Positions 25,310 to 36,402 are shown, counted from the stretch's first letter. The stretch: 64,000 bases of DNA from Rhyzopertha dominica (GCA_025024175.1 QCXZ01000137.1:1860001-1924000), one strand, 5' to 3'. Translations and numbers: made by a program. Notes: generated from the sequence alone by a model not told the origin.

Positions 25310-26537
25310 CGTCTTACATAGACGAAACTTATTCAGATTTATTATTATTATTATTATTCAGAATTATTCAGATAACAATTGATTATGGGGATAACGTTGT
25401 TCAGGGTAAATCTCGTACATCTTATAATATAAATATTTACAANATTTGCGTTGAATGCATTCCAGTCTATCTATATNAACGTGATAGAATGGTGACCATA
25501 CAACAGAGCAATATCCTAATTTGGTTCTTACATATGCACCATACAACCTGATCAAGCATTCAGTACTGTTGAAATCAACACTACTACGCACAAAAAAAAC
25601 CAGCAACTTCAACGCCTCTTGACATACATGGTTAACGTGAAATACAGTATTGGAACTCAATATTTGAAAACTTACGCGAGAATGTTACTATCTTACATTT
25701 TTCAATATTTATACCAATTTGATTCCATAAACACCAGGATTCTAAGGAATTTAAACAGCTTTGCAAAACTAGACAATCATTATTATTGCTAATTGGATTT
25801 AATATTTTCATGTCATCCGCATACAAGTAAACAGTACAGTGTGGACTTATACATTTAGTGATGTCATTGACATACATAATGAAAAGTAAAGGCCCTAAAT
25901 TTGACCCTTGGCAAACCCCACTGTTAACAGGGAAAGTGACCGATTTTATATTCTTATATTCCACAAATTGCGAACCATTAGATAACATGGACTTTAAAAT
26001 TTTTATCAGGTTGTTATTTATGCCAAAACTTGCTAGTGTGTGCAGTAGGATTTTATGATTTACCTTGTCGAATGCTTTTGTAAAAGCTGTATATATAACA
26101 TCTACTTGTACATTTTTATCTAAAAATGCTGAGATCTTCTGGGTAAAGCTACATAAGTTAGTACAGGTTGACCTGTTCCTGACAAAGCCGTATTGATTAT
26201 CAATATTTGTTGATACAATATAGTTATAAATTTTTGCTGCTACAATGCTCTCAAAAATTTTAGAAAAATTAACTTCGATTGTAACTGGTCTGTAGTTAGT
26301 AACATTGTCTTTGAGACCTGACTTGGAGACAGGAAATATTTTTGTAATTTTCCAAGCACCTACTCGGCATTCCAAAATTCCTGGGTATTCCGTAAGCATT
26401 TGGCGCTTATTATATTTTTTATAATGAAACCCATTTTTCTTAAAGATTACGTACACTCTCCTTGCAGCAGTTTTAATTTTGTTGTGTAATAATTCGATTG
26501 TCAATAGAAAATTATTTTTGTATGCCTCATAAATCAT
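25310..26537 (-). mobile_element. Non-LTR retrotransposon reverse transcriptase, 5'-truncated
   Basis: The open stretch 26537-25632 encodes a LINE reverse transcriptase: NYRPVTIEVNFSKIFESIV, VDVIYTAFTKAFDKVNH (motif A), NSGVCQGSNLGPLLFIMYVN (motif B) and VYLYADDMKI (motif C with the YADD active site). After a shift near 25650 the C-terminal domain continues as ECLIRLYGAYVRTKLGYCSV. An (ATT)n tract at about 25335-25358 lies at the 3' end. It resembles CR1/Jockey-type elements. The endonuclease half is absent; the fragment at 7540-7965 could be from the same broad group but is not contiguous. Confidence 0.85.
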
Positions 26538-27029
26538 ACATCATATTAAATTAACGTAATTATCTTTGAAAACTCTCGAAGAACCAACGTCTTTTCGCAC
26601 TTTTCTGGTGTGCTGAATGCTATTTATAGCTATATTTCTCACATTTGATTGCGAAGTTTTGGTCGTTCTACTGGTTTTTCGATGGCTCCACTTTCTCCCT
26701 ATGCATTTATATGTCTTCATAAACCTTCAAAGTGTTTGTTTAGCTTCAGGTGATAAATGATTATGATTCCTACCCTTCGGGTACCTCATATTCAACATTG
26801 TTGTCAAAGACATCTCCTTCTTTAACAACCTCTACGTTGATAAACATGTCGTTCAAATCTATTCTAAATATCTAGAGGTTTCCGGTAGGGCTTAAATTGT
26901 AATTTTAAAAAATTGTCATTAGTTATGATTTTTCACATAAATCAGCCCAACCCTGATAGAAATACCTACTTATACCCTCTTCCTGAGGGAAACTTATCGT
27001 TCCGACTAAAAAGTCCCCATTTCTGAAAA
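26538..27029. other. Region upstream of the knot CpG-rich island
   Basis: No ORF of interest. TTCCTGAGGGAA at 26981-26992 differs by one base from the COE/EBF palindrome TCCCNNGGGA and lies about 680 bp upstream of the first coding exon, so autoregulation is conceivable but unproven. Confidence 0.3.
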
Positions 27030-27658
27030 CAGTCGTGTACTTTCCCGTCCGGCAACTACGCGGCGCTACCCTTCGCCTCTCCAGCGCGCCGTTCCAGCTT
27101 CCCTTCCGGCGGCCGGCGTCGAACTGCAGCCTCCGCCGCGAGAGACCGACACTACCTCTCACCTCTCCATCCAACAACCTGCCGCCAATCTCCTCCCTCC
27201 AACGGTTCGAACTTGCCGCGCCAGGGCGTCGACTCTCTCTCCGTTGGCCCGCAGAACCGGCTCCGCGGCCTCCCGTTGGCGCATAACCCGGAGGAGGCGC
27301 CTAACCTCCGTCCCCGACGCCTGGCGTCCGGGGAGTGGCGCCCAGCCCCAGGGAGGCGACCCGCCAGGCACCGTCCGATGCTTATCAAAACGTCCCAGTC
27401 GTGTTCACCCGTTCGCCTAGGCAGCTCGCGTCCCAACGGCAATCCGCATCCCACCGAGGGGGTGATCGGCCGACCTGGACAACCACCCGAGTGCAGAGAG
27501 TCTTTTTATGGTGTCGGAGTGCTGTGGTGACGGTGCGTCTTCTCGAGTCTCGTTAAGCATCAGCCAAGACGCGGTCCGACGAGAGCCAGCACCCGGCGGA
27601 ACGCGGCTATCCGTCGGCCTCCCCGTGCTGGCCGGCGATCTCGCTGCCGGCCCCCGAG
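27030..27658 (+). promoter_or_regulatory. GC/CpG-rich presumed knot promoter and 5' UTR
   Basis: The base composition changes sharply at about 27030 from AT-rich to GC- and CpG-rich and stays so through exon 1. ORFs on both strands reflect the lack of AT-rich stops rather than genes. No TATA box was recognised, and the transcription start cannot be placed from sequence alone. An ATG at 27508 opens a 116-codon frame overlapping exon 1 in another frame. Confidence 0.5.
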
Positions 27659-27867
27659 CTGGACCCCGTGGCGGCGGCCTGGGGACGCAAGTTGTACCCG
27701 GCGGCGGCGGGGCCGCGCGCGCCCGGACTCATGTTCGGCCTGCACCACCACCAGGACGCTGCCGCCGGACTGCATCACCACCACCAGCCGAGGGGGCCCA
27801 GTCTCAAGGAGGAGCCCCTCAGCACGACGAGGTCATGGATGCAGCCGACGGTGCCTGATCAGAATGG
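27659..27867 (+). CDS. kn: knot/collier (COE/EBF factor), first coding exon
   Basis: COE proteins are dimeric zinc-knuckle/IPT/HLH transcription factors of the nucleus. This exon encodes WGRKLYP, then GLMFGLHHHQDAAAGL, a His-rich run, QPRGP and SLKEEPLS, ending VPDQN plus two bases of a Gly codon at a GG|GTATGT donor. WGRKLYP, LMFGL, QPRGP and SLKEEPL match what I recall of the Drosophila knot N-terminus. The first in-frame ATG is 27731, after WGRKLYP; upstream the frame is open to a TAA at 27554 with no ATG. I place the start at the CTG of 27659 (GAGCTGG context) only as a hypothesis; 27731 is the conservative start. The acceptor at 48788 restores the frame. Confidence 0.8.
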
Positions 27868-30800
27868 GTATGTCTGTGGAGATGCTTTTTTGCTGGAAAA
27901 TATCGTCGGTGTGAAGATGTCCTTTTGGTCTTTTTATGATGGAATTCGTTAGATGGCTTTTGATGCCTCTGAAATAGCCATCGATTGTTTCAACCATAAT
28001 CTTCGTCCTCTAAAATCATTTTGAATCGCAAGGAAGCCCTTGTGCAACCCTTATTGACTCTTATTTTCTACTTGTACAGTCATTAATGATCCATTGATAA
28101 GTAGATATTTAAACATATACAAATTCCCCCCAAACCTGTTTGTTATTCCTGAAAAAGTCTTGATTAACATGAAAACATTCCTTTAGGGAAGCAATTTATT
28201 ATTATTACCCATATCCAAGTACCCACCTACTTAGACACCTAAAGAAATTTTGTTAATAATTGTTCCTTTATTATACAAGAGGGTATTAATAAAAAATATA
28301 TAGATACTTGTATGAAAAAATAGAAATTGCAAGATTTTAAAGCCACAGTAGCCAATTAATAATCAAGTTTCTATTATACTAACAAAAATTCTGTGAAACA
28401 TTTTCAGCTCTGTAGATATAGTATTGGTTTGTAAGTTGCAAATTGTAGATAGGCATAATAGCTTCTTCCTTTTGTAAGAGTATAGCTGGACAATTAGTAA
28501 ATCAGCTTACATTACTTACCCAATCTTCACTACCTATACTTATTCATACTTGACTTATCGTGATGACTTCTTTTCTTCGTTAGTCTTTTTTTGATGTACA
28601 TAATTAACCCTAATAATAAAAATAGGATCAACATGAATTAGGTAATTAAATTTTCCATTTAAATTCTTAACTCGATTATGTCTTTGGGCAAAACATTAAA
28701 TTTGATTGCTCCATGTAGAGATATAAACATGGTTTGATTTCTAAACATTTTGACAAAGATGCCTACTTTGTCAAGAAGATCACCTTGATTTAATAAGTAT
28801 TATAGCTATAGGTATCTACCTATATCTGCCTTTAAGGAAAGATGAAAATTGAATAATAAAACCTAATAAATGGTCCCAACATAAAACCTTGCGGTACACC
28901 TAATACAAATAACCATTCAGACATTTGATAAAAATCGGAGTAATTACCTGTATATTATTTTTGTGTGACAAAAAACTAAAAACTACTTACCGATTTTTAG
29001 TTACTAAGAAAAATTTATTAGGTACACTTATTCATATCGCAAATGCATTATTTATAGCTACTTTATTTTCCAGTCTTGCAAATATTTAAAATTCAATAAC
29101 TTAATATATTTTTTACGTCGTTTTTCTTTTTTTATCCGTGGCAAAATATTAAATACGCATAGAAGATAAAAACTTTTTCAGTGCACTTCTATTGGAATTT
29201 AAACGAATAACTCAATAGTGTAAAAAACAGGAATTACAGAATTATATTCTCAACTTTTATAAAGCAGGAATTATTAGCGCTTAATAACTATAAAGCGTAA
29301 CATATAAGAATTAAAATTAACATTTATTGTTATTATTATGATAGCAATTAACTTGGTAGCAACTCTTTATTGCTGTTTGTTTTAAACATTGTTTGGTTTT
29401 CAATTTTTAAGGTAATCTACTTTTCTTACTTGATAATAAGTTCCTCTAAAAAATTATATTTAGGTATAAACAAACGGCACAAGTCGTTATCAAAGCGGGT
29501 TCTGCAGTTGTCTGCTGGTTTTTATTTTTACGAAACTAACTCTACAAAAAACCTCCGATTTTTTCAATTCCAGTTCCAAGTAACTTTCTGTAGATTAAAA
29601 AATTAATTTCATAACAGTAGTTCCACTATAATCTATAATTTGATTGCTAATAAGTAATTTCTATTTGTTTCTCCAAGTAAAAAAAAGTATCTGAAAGTTC
29701 TTACTAAAATTCGTTTTCCGATAACTACTAGGTTACTTTTTCATTAATGACAAAAAATTCACGCTTTTAAGAATAACTCATAAAATAAATACATTAGGCA
29801 TAGGACAACTCTATATTTCTTACGAACAGAGTTTCATAATACGTTTACTGGTGAAATTAAAAAGTGGATGTTCTACTTAAAAAATAAATGACATTTACGT
29901 TTTTATTTTTTATACTATACGATTAGTAATCAGGTTTTGAGCATTTTTTCTCTCTACACATTTTTTCTAAGACAGTCCTCGTGATATTAGCAAAAATATA
30001 TACATTTAGAAAATCGGTTTTTCCAAATAACTCGAAAATTATTAACTTAACAAAAAAATTACAAGAGCGCTTTCTGATCAGAAATGTGATATTCTATATA
30101 ATAGCAAAATTTAAAAAAAAATCGTACGAGCAGGGTCTAAAATAGGTTTTTTGGAAATATTTCGAAAATGTCAAAATTTTTGATAAATCTTCTAAGACAC
30201 TTTTTGTAAGAAATTTCATTTCCTATCTGATGGCATTTTCATTTTTTGAATATATTAAATATATTCGGAGATATTTAAGAAAAACCGTTTTTTTAAGTGA
30301 CGCTTTTTTGCTAATATCTTCTAAACAGTTTGCTGTACCGAAAATTTATGAGAGCTAATAATACTCGCAGTTATACTACTAATCACATACTAAAACGAAA
30401 AAAAATATAAAAAATAAAAATTTGCAAAAAGGGTAGTTGCCTCCCAATTTCGCCCCATTCCCGATACCCTACTTATCTTACAAACAATAGGTCGCTTTGG
30501 GTAGTTGAGATTTATACGTTTACCAAATTTTAAGTTCATATATATTAAGTCTTTCGAAAGTTATGGTGTCCACAAACAATACCACAGACACACAGAGAAG
30601 AAATTTTTTTTGCTCAAATTTTGTTTTTTCGTTTTCGGCCATTTCAAAGCGAATGAGCAAATAAAAATTTTTGAAAATTTTTTTCGCGATGCAATACTTC
30701 CCGTCCGTTGGATGTGGAAGTAAAACTAGGAAGGATTTTTCACACACAGCGGCGTGTTTTGTCCTACAATGCTTCGAGCAAGAGACTAAGATTTCATTTA

Positions 30801-31739
30801 TCTATACCTATGAATTTAAGCATCTGAATTTCTTAGTTTTGCGATGTGCGCTTAATGTTAACGTCATCATTTTCCATAAACCCTAAAACGCCCATCCAAC
30901 TACGATTTTCCGACCAGTTCATTCGACTGTTATTCACTGCACCGGCCCAGCGTCGCACCCCATGCAGATCATCCCCATTTTTAACGAAACAAACGATCGC
31001 GCTGGTTTGACAAACGACGCAATTAACGTCGCCGGCGTCACGGCCACCTGCCCGTTATTTTTACGCCGTATTTATAGGATTCGCGATTCAGATAATGGTG
31101 GTGTTTATGTCGGCTTCTCGCTCATTTATCCGGTGCGGCCGATTGAGCAGCGCGCGGTTACGCCAATAGACGCTGATCATATTGAAATGAACGCCGGCCG
31201 CCGCATATCTGCGGTGATTTACGCGTCCGCCACCCCGGCAGACGCAAAACTACCCATTTATCTGCCGGGGTGGACGAAATGATTGCGACCGAGTAATAAA
31301 TGCGATGGTGCGAATGCGACCGTTAATGATGTCCGGGTGTTGGGAAATTCAATGCTCCATTGATGAGCATGTTAACAAGGAAAAACGGATTTCCGATGCG
31401 GTTCTATTTCTCAGATTTAATATGATAATATTTCTACACATTATTTTTTCGATTTCTTCTTGTTAAAATATGTTGAAAGATACGTTTCGCCCACTGATAC
31501 ACAAGGCATCTTCAGAACGCTACAGAACACTAACAGATGTTAGGAAGAACTGGAGACAGACACCTAAAATGTTTGCTAAGTACTTTATTTTTATTGACTT
31601 TCCTATTTTTTAGAAAAAATTGATGGCCTGTTTCCAAACCTATTCTGTGAAAAACAGATTCAATGTTTTTCGTATTCAGAAGGACGGAATCTAATAATAC
31701 CATCGGTTTTACCTTAACCATAAATAGTAAATAAAAAGA
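27868..31739. other. Start of knot intron 1; no gene seen
   Basis: Very AT-rich from 27950 to 30480. A snippet at about 28960-28840 on the minus strand reads GVPQGFMLGPF, resembling reverse transcriptase motif B, so a small LINE remnant is possible. A GC-richer block at 30890-31320 has an ORF (30962-31282) without known motifs. Intron 1 as a whole runs 27868-48788. Confidence 0.45.
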
Positions 31740-32232
31740 AAATATCGCCCTTACTGTTTTTCAAAGTATTCGCCTTTTAACTCTACGCGCTTATCACTTA
31801 TTCATTATTAGAAACAATTTGTTAAAATAAGAATTCAACTGTTCTTCGGTCACCTCAGATACACGGTTTTGCATACAGTCGGATGCAAAACAATTTTTAT
31901 TTTTGGAAGCTGTTTATAAAATTTTTCGTAAACTTTTGGAGGACAAACTTTACTGTATCATTGTGTATTAACTGTGCAGCGGAGGGCGACATTTACAGCA
32001 TTTATTACATTAATGTTATTGAACAAACATTTTTCAAAAATAAAATTTGTCTTACAATACCGAATTTACTTAAAGCAAATGATTGAGGTTTATGTCAAAA
32101 TTTACGAATTTATACAGCTCTATACGTTTAATATTTTTTAAGACGATGAACAATTATCAATGTTACCTTTGCAAATGTATTTGGGGTTGCATTTTTAATT
32201 TCGTCAGGGTCATTATCATTCGTAAAACGTCC
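31740..32232 (-). mobile_element. Mariner-type C-terminal scrap plus solo DD41D end
   Basis: At about 31870-31740 the minus strand reads VTEEQLNSYFNKLF, like the end of a mariner transposase. At 31990-32232 the sequence matches the right terminal region of the 13215-14461 family, ending with the same inverted-repeat sequence around TCAGGGTCATTATCATTCGT. The partner end is missing. Confidence 0.5.
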
Positions 32233-32819
32233 CAAAATATAGACACCATAACTCTGCCAGCTGATTTGTTGCTAGATAACATTAATCAAACCACTTTTTG
32301 GTAACAGCAGCATTTTTTATAAAAATAGTGTTTCATTGGCATACGAAATTCGTTTTTATCGATTTCTTACAAAATAACAAAAGTTCTGCACTCCAAATGG
32401 TATATCTCACAAACTAATAGTCCGACAGCTGTCAGATTTATACACGTATCTTTTGATGGTTGGTAGTAACTAAAAATGATATGGATTTAATTCTATGTAC
32501 TCGAAAAATTTCTTTAGCATAGCCATGGAGCACCCACAATATTATATCGAATTATCAGATTTCAGTTTACTAAATGCGATTATGCAGATAATGAAAGTGG
32601 CTTTCAAATGAACTGTAACTTGACTCCTCTTGCTATTTAAAATTTTCCACATAGTAGATACTGTGATGCCGCAACCTGTGAAAGAGGTATTTTTGTAACG
32701 ATCTTACCTCGTAACTTTTTCCTAGCAAGCAAGATTTGTTGGCAGTACAAACACACGAAAATTAAATACCAATTCAGAGGCTTTACCCTCACCACGTGTT
32801 TTCCGGAAATATTTATATC

Positions 32820-33060
32820 CACCCCGGCCCGAGTAGAGCGGGCGAGAGATAAAAAACGCCGACATATTTTTTACAAACGCATTAATAAAAACAAAACAAA
32901 TGTGCCCGACATGCATTATTCATGGGGCTAATTAGGAAAAATGACGCCTTTTTTGTACACCGGTTTTAATAACAAACGGGGCTAACTTCAATTACAAGGC
33001 ATTAAATTGCGGTGATGAATTTTTAACGGACGCCGGGCAACACCTGAAGCACGCGGAGAA
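32820..33060. promoter_or_regulatory. Candidate intronic regulatory block
   Basis: This compact GC-richer stretch lies in AT-rich intron 1. It contains the palindromic homeodomain-type site CTAATTAG at 32928-32935, with CATTATTCAT just before it. No ORF is credible. It looks like non-repetitive single-copy DNA between transposon relics. The regulatory role is inferred from composition and motifs only. Confidence 0.3.
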
Positions 33061-33239
33061 ATTACCTGTTAAAGTGAGGTGGTAGATAATGAGTGTGAGA
33101 CGTGATATTTGATAGAAAATGCAATGACAAAGGAGAAACCATTAAATAATAATATCAAACGAAGTGATACTTGTGATTTTGCGCTCTTCAGTTTTTACTG
33201 TTTTTTTTTATAAAAAGATTTTTGAAGGTTTCAATAGCC

Positions 33240-33760
33240 AGCAAGTTACCTTCTACAAATTTACTGCTACGCCAACCACCGTGTATTCAAAACTTGAATG
33301 TCGGCTCCACTGTCGGCTAAAAAAGTCGCTGAAGTTCTGCGGAAACAATGTCCTCTGAAACTGTTCAGCTCCGGTAGACCTAAGAACGTGGCAATTTGCC
33401 TTGGTATATTGTAGAAGGTGGTTGCACTGTGCCTTTTCCCTCTTTATAAAATATGTTTGGGTCTTAGCTTCAAACACTTCCTATGAAGGCACGTTTTTTT
33501 TTCTTGTTTTTGTGTCGTGTAATGTAACTACTAAGTATACCCGCAATCTTCTACGTCATCAACTGTCAGAAGTCGCAATTCTAACGCGCGACAGGCTCCG
33601 TGCAATTCTAGTACTGTCACAACCTTCATAAGGATTAAGTTGTTATCAGAAGCATTATTAATGAAATTCTTCACATTGTCCATTGATAACACTCTTGACT
33701 TTTTTGCGACATAACCTTCGTTTTGACGCTTAAGATATGCCAGCATCAAAGAATATCAGT
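33240..33760 (-). pseudogene. Crypton-type tyrosine recombinase relic
   Basis: The ORF 33749-33531 reads MLAYLKRQNEGYVAKKSRVL, then NLILMKVVTVLELHGACRAL and ELRLLTVDDVED. GACR with a following EL..L is the catalytic Arg region of insect Crypton recombinases. Further down, about 33350-33270, one frame reads GHCFRRTSATFLADSGADI, containing the HxxR box. After a one-base shift HGGWRSS follows, with the final catalytic His/Trp region. The position where the nucleophile Tyr is expected appears as Asn (VEGNL). Frameshifts and this loss mean it is inactive. Recognition is from remembered family patterns. Confidence 0.7.
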
Positions 33761-33803
33761 AAACAAGAATGGCCAGAGTTGATAAATTTTGTGGAATGAG
33801 TTA

Positions 33804-34836
33804 CAGCGCCATCTGTGAATGTTGTATGTGAACTACATTAATGAAACGACCAGCAGGTGTAGTCGGTAAATCAGAAACTCCGAGTCATACAAATGTCATT
33901 TATTTTGACGTTTATTTCTTACCTTAATTTTAAAACCTGGTATCTACTTTGCCCACTATTTTACAGGAAATTAAGAAAACAATCTTTTTAATTTATGTAA
34001 GCATGTCTAACTTAACTTTTTTATATTATGCTGACTTTGTACGCAAATGTGTACTTCATAAAAAGTTAAGTCAGAAAGGTTTACTTTAAATAACAACTAA
34101 TAGGGTTGTTTTCTTCGTTTCGTGTAAAATAGTGGCAAAGGAAATGCCAGATTTTAAAAAACTGCAAATTATTTGAATTGTCGTAAATGTAATTACCAGA
34201 AATAAGATTCAAAAACAATGTTTCTCTTGCACCATTGTTTATTATTTATAGTGTGGGAACTACTCTTCTATTTAGTTTATTTTGCTCTGGCATTTAAAAG
34301 CAATTAGCTAGAAAGTATTCTCCACATACCACAAATGATGCTCGAATGGATGTAAGGCTGCGAGACTGCACGTCCAAATTGTTTGTCCGTTTTACCTGTT
34401 CTTCTCTTGGGAAGTGGTGAAATGTGATATTTGAGTTTGTTAAATATTTATTACTACAGTTCTTTACCGCACAGTTTTTCTGTGTGATACCTTCGGCATT
34501 TTCGAAACTAACAATTTTAGCACTTTTCAAGGCACAAAATTAAAGCAAATGTCTTACCTTTTTCGTATTCAACTTCAATGTCACAATATACTACATACCT
34601 GTAACTTTAAACATAAAAATGCCACCAAAAAGGTTAACAGGTTGCAAAATAATAATAACTATAACATATTAAAATATCGTATAAGTAGGTACGTTGGGAA
34701 CTTGCGACAATTTTTTGCTAGATATCAAAGCGTGACATCAACTTGATTTGAACATACCTTGATTTAAACGCAATCCCGCGTGCATGCGTTAGCCGTGCTT
34801 CACACACAGCACAGAGTGCCATCTATGAATGTTGTA
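33804..34836. repeat. Direct repeats flanking the THAP segment
   Basis: GCCATCTGTGAATGTTGTAT at about 33810-33829 recurs as GCCATCTATGAATGTTGTAT at about 34818-34837, in the same orientation and with one mismatch. The about 1-kb interval contains the THAP relic. They could be termini or target copies of an element, or a degenerate long repeat. Confidence 0.6.
34294..34530 (-). pseudogene. THAP zinc-finger relic
   Basis: The ORF encodes KNCAVKNCSNKYLTNSNITF, then HHFPREEQVKRTNN and VVCGEYFLANCF. This is the C2CH THAP layout: C-x4-C, the FHHFP block and a late VCxxxF. The His of the usual VCSEHF is Tyr here, so the metal site is damaged, and the conserved Trp/Pro after the first half is not evident. 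THAP fingers are DNA-binding modules of P-element and other transposases. It lies upstream of, and on the same strand as, the Crypton relic, inside a segment bounded by direct repeats. Confidence 0.6.
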
Positions 34837-34837
34837 T

Positions 34838-35302
34838 CCATAACAGTAATCGTGTATAGTTGGTTGCAGCATTAGCGTTTATGGTTATCTAATATGAGAG
34901 TGTCCACTACCTGGCCAGCATTTTTTTATAAGCAGAAATGTCCACGTTTTCGTTTGACTGTATAGTGCTTCGTAGCATTGAATACACAGACCAGAGTGTT
35001 AAAGCTTTAAGAGTTTTTATCTGTAAGAATATTTGAAATTAGTTCTTGTAATAAATTTCATAAATGAAACAAACGTTTTCACAAAAGTACGCAATTAGAA
35101 TGTTTTCATTTGCTCCTTGCACATTTTTTCATTTCTCCAAGGACAAAGCTATTGGTAAACTTTCCCGTACTTTGCTTTAGACTTGACTCTGCTTCTGATA
35201 CTAATTCCAAAATTTTGTCCTCAATTTCACCTGATTAATTCATTGTACAGTTTGCAGGAAAGCTTCATCACAAATTATTTATTTACACAAGTGTGCACAA
35301 AC
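34838..35302. other. Knot intron 1, no gene seen
   Basis: AT-rich sequence without recognisable ORFs or repeats, lying between the THAP-bearing segment and the Penelope insertion. Confidence 0.4.
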
Positions 35303-35415
35303 TTGATACAGATTACCTATACGAGGGTGAATGCTTTCAGCGTCCATAATATAATAAGATAATATTTTGTCGGATAGATCGCTGTCTATGGAAAACACTG
35401 ACAAAAAATTTAATA

Positions 35416-35455
35416 GTCTGACGTTTCGATTACACCTGTAATCTTTGTCAAAGAC
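35416..35455 (-). ncRNA. Hammerhead-ribozyme-like fold, Penelope 3' terminus
   Basis: This is the reverse complement of the motif at 36363-36402, on the sense strand of the element. It has stem I (GTCT/AGAC), stem II (GATTAC/GTAATC with loop AGGT), then GAAA and CGTC before the stem I return. The 5' core reads TTGACAAA where CTGANGA is canonical, so activity is doubtful. Confidence 0.35.
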
Positions 35456-35634
35456 GAAGAACCTCAAAATTTGCCTGACACAAGTTCAAACAAAATTTTG
35501 AAAGTAAATAAACAAATCACCAAGGATGCGAGACGTCATAGAAACAACGTGCCAACCTGATAAAAAAGGAACCTAACGATGAAAAAGGAACTACCTACCT
35601 ACTAGATATGCACGAACTACTTGATAAAAGATAA

Positions 35635-36250
35635 CTACAAAATAGCCTTCCAAATGTCACCTAACTCATAATTTCCACAATCCATATTAAAATTATTAGT
35701 ATTCCTACAAATTTCTATAGCTTCTTTTATTAGACGTTTGTGATAATATTTTTCTCTATGTAAAAGTTTTGTTTTATCAAAATCAATCATGTGTCTAGTC
35801 AAATATGAGTGTTCAGCTACGGAAGATTTATCTATCTGTTGCAACCTAGTAGCACGTATGTGTTCTTTCAAACGTGTACCTACTTTTCTTTTAGTTTGAC
35901 TTATGTAACACTTTCCGCAAGAACAAGTAATTTTGTAAACACCTTCACTCTCTAAATGTACTTTATCTTTAGTAGAACTTAAAAATTTTATCTAAATTAT
36001 TATATGTATTATCAACAACTAAAATATCGTGTTTTCTAAGCATCCTCTTTAATTTTTCCGAAAGGCCTTGTACGTAAGGCAAACTCAACTTCAATTTACT
36101 TTGTCGTGGCTGAGAATTTACTTGATTTGGATGAGCACTTTTATTAAAAACTGACCAAATATTCTTACTACTATAACTATTTCTCACTAGCGCTGATTTA
36201 AGATGATATATTTCTTTTTGTACAGAACTTTCGTCTGATATCCTTTGTGC
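35635..36250 (-). pseudogene. Penelope polyprotein C-terminus with GIY-YIG endonuclease
   Basis: The piece 36187-35969 reads NIWSVFNKSAHPNQVNSQPR and LPYVQGLSEKLKRMLRKHDI, the connector after the reverse transcriptase. After a shift near 35970 the strand encodes GVYKITCSCGKCYISQTKRK (about 35945-35885), which carries the GIY-YIG nuclease signature in its Penelope form with the CxC motif. Then come LKEHIRATRLQQIDKSSVAE and a HSYLTRH stretch. The reverse transcriptase core is missing, so the fragment is non-functional. Its DNA is highly similar to 52900-53460, which lies in opposite orientation. Confidence 0.85.
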
Positions 36251-36362
36251 TCTAACAAATAATGTCCTATTGATTGACTATTCTTTTGGGAAGGAGGGTG
36301 ATTTGTTTATTTACTTTCAAAATTTTGTTTGAACTTGTGTCAGGCAAATTTTGAGGTTCTTC

Positions 36363-36402
36363 GTCTTTGACAAAGATTACAGGTGTAATCGAAACGTCAG
36401 AC
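36363..36402 (+). ncRNA. Hammerhead-ribozyme-like fold, Penelope 5' terminus
   Basis: GTCT 36363-36366 pairs with AGAC 36399-36402. GATTAC 36375-36380 pairs with GTAATC 36385-36390 over the loop AGGT. GAAA 36391-36394 and CGTC 36395-36398 sit where the second core strand, minimal stem III and cleavage triplet belong. Two core changes (C3 to U, G8 to A) and one extra base separate it from the consensus. Confidence 0.35.

Noticed and set aside
27035..27556. Several overlapping ORFs of 70-105 codons on both strands
   Set aside because: They lie in the GC-rich knot leader where stop codons are rare, overlap one another and show no motif.
28840..28960. LINE reverse transcriptase as a full feature
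   Set aside because: GVPQGFMLGPF alone resembles motif B, but no neighbouring motif is readable, so it is only mentioned within the intron entry.
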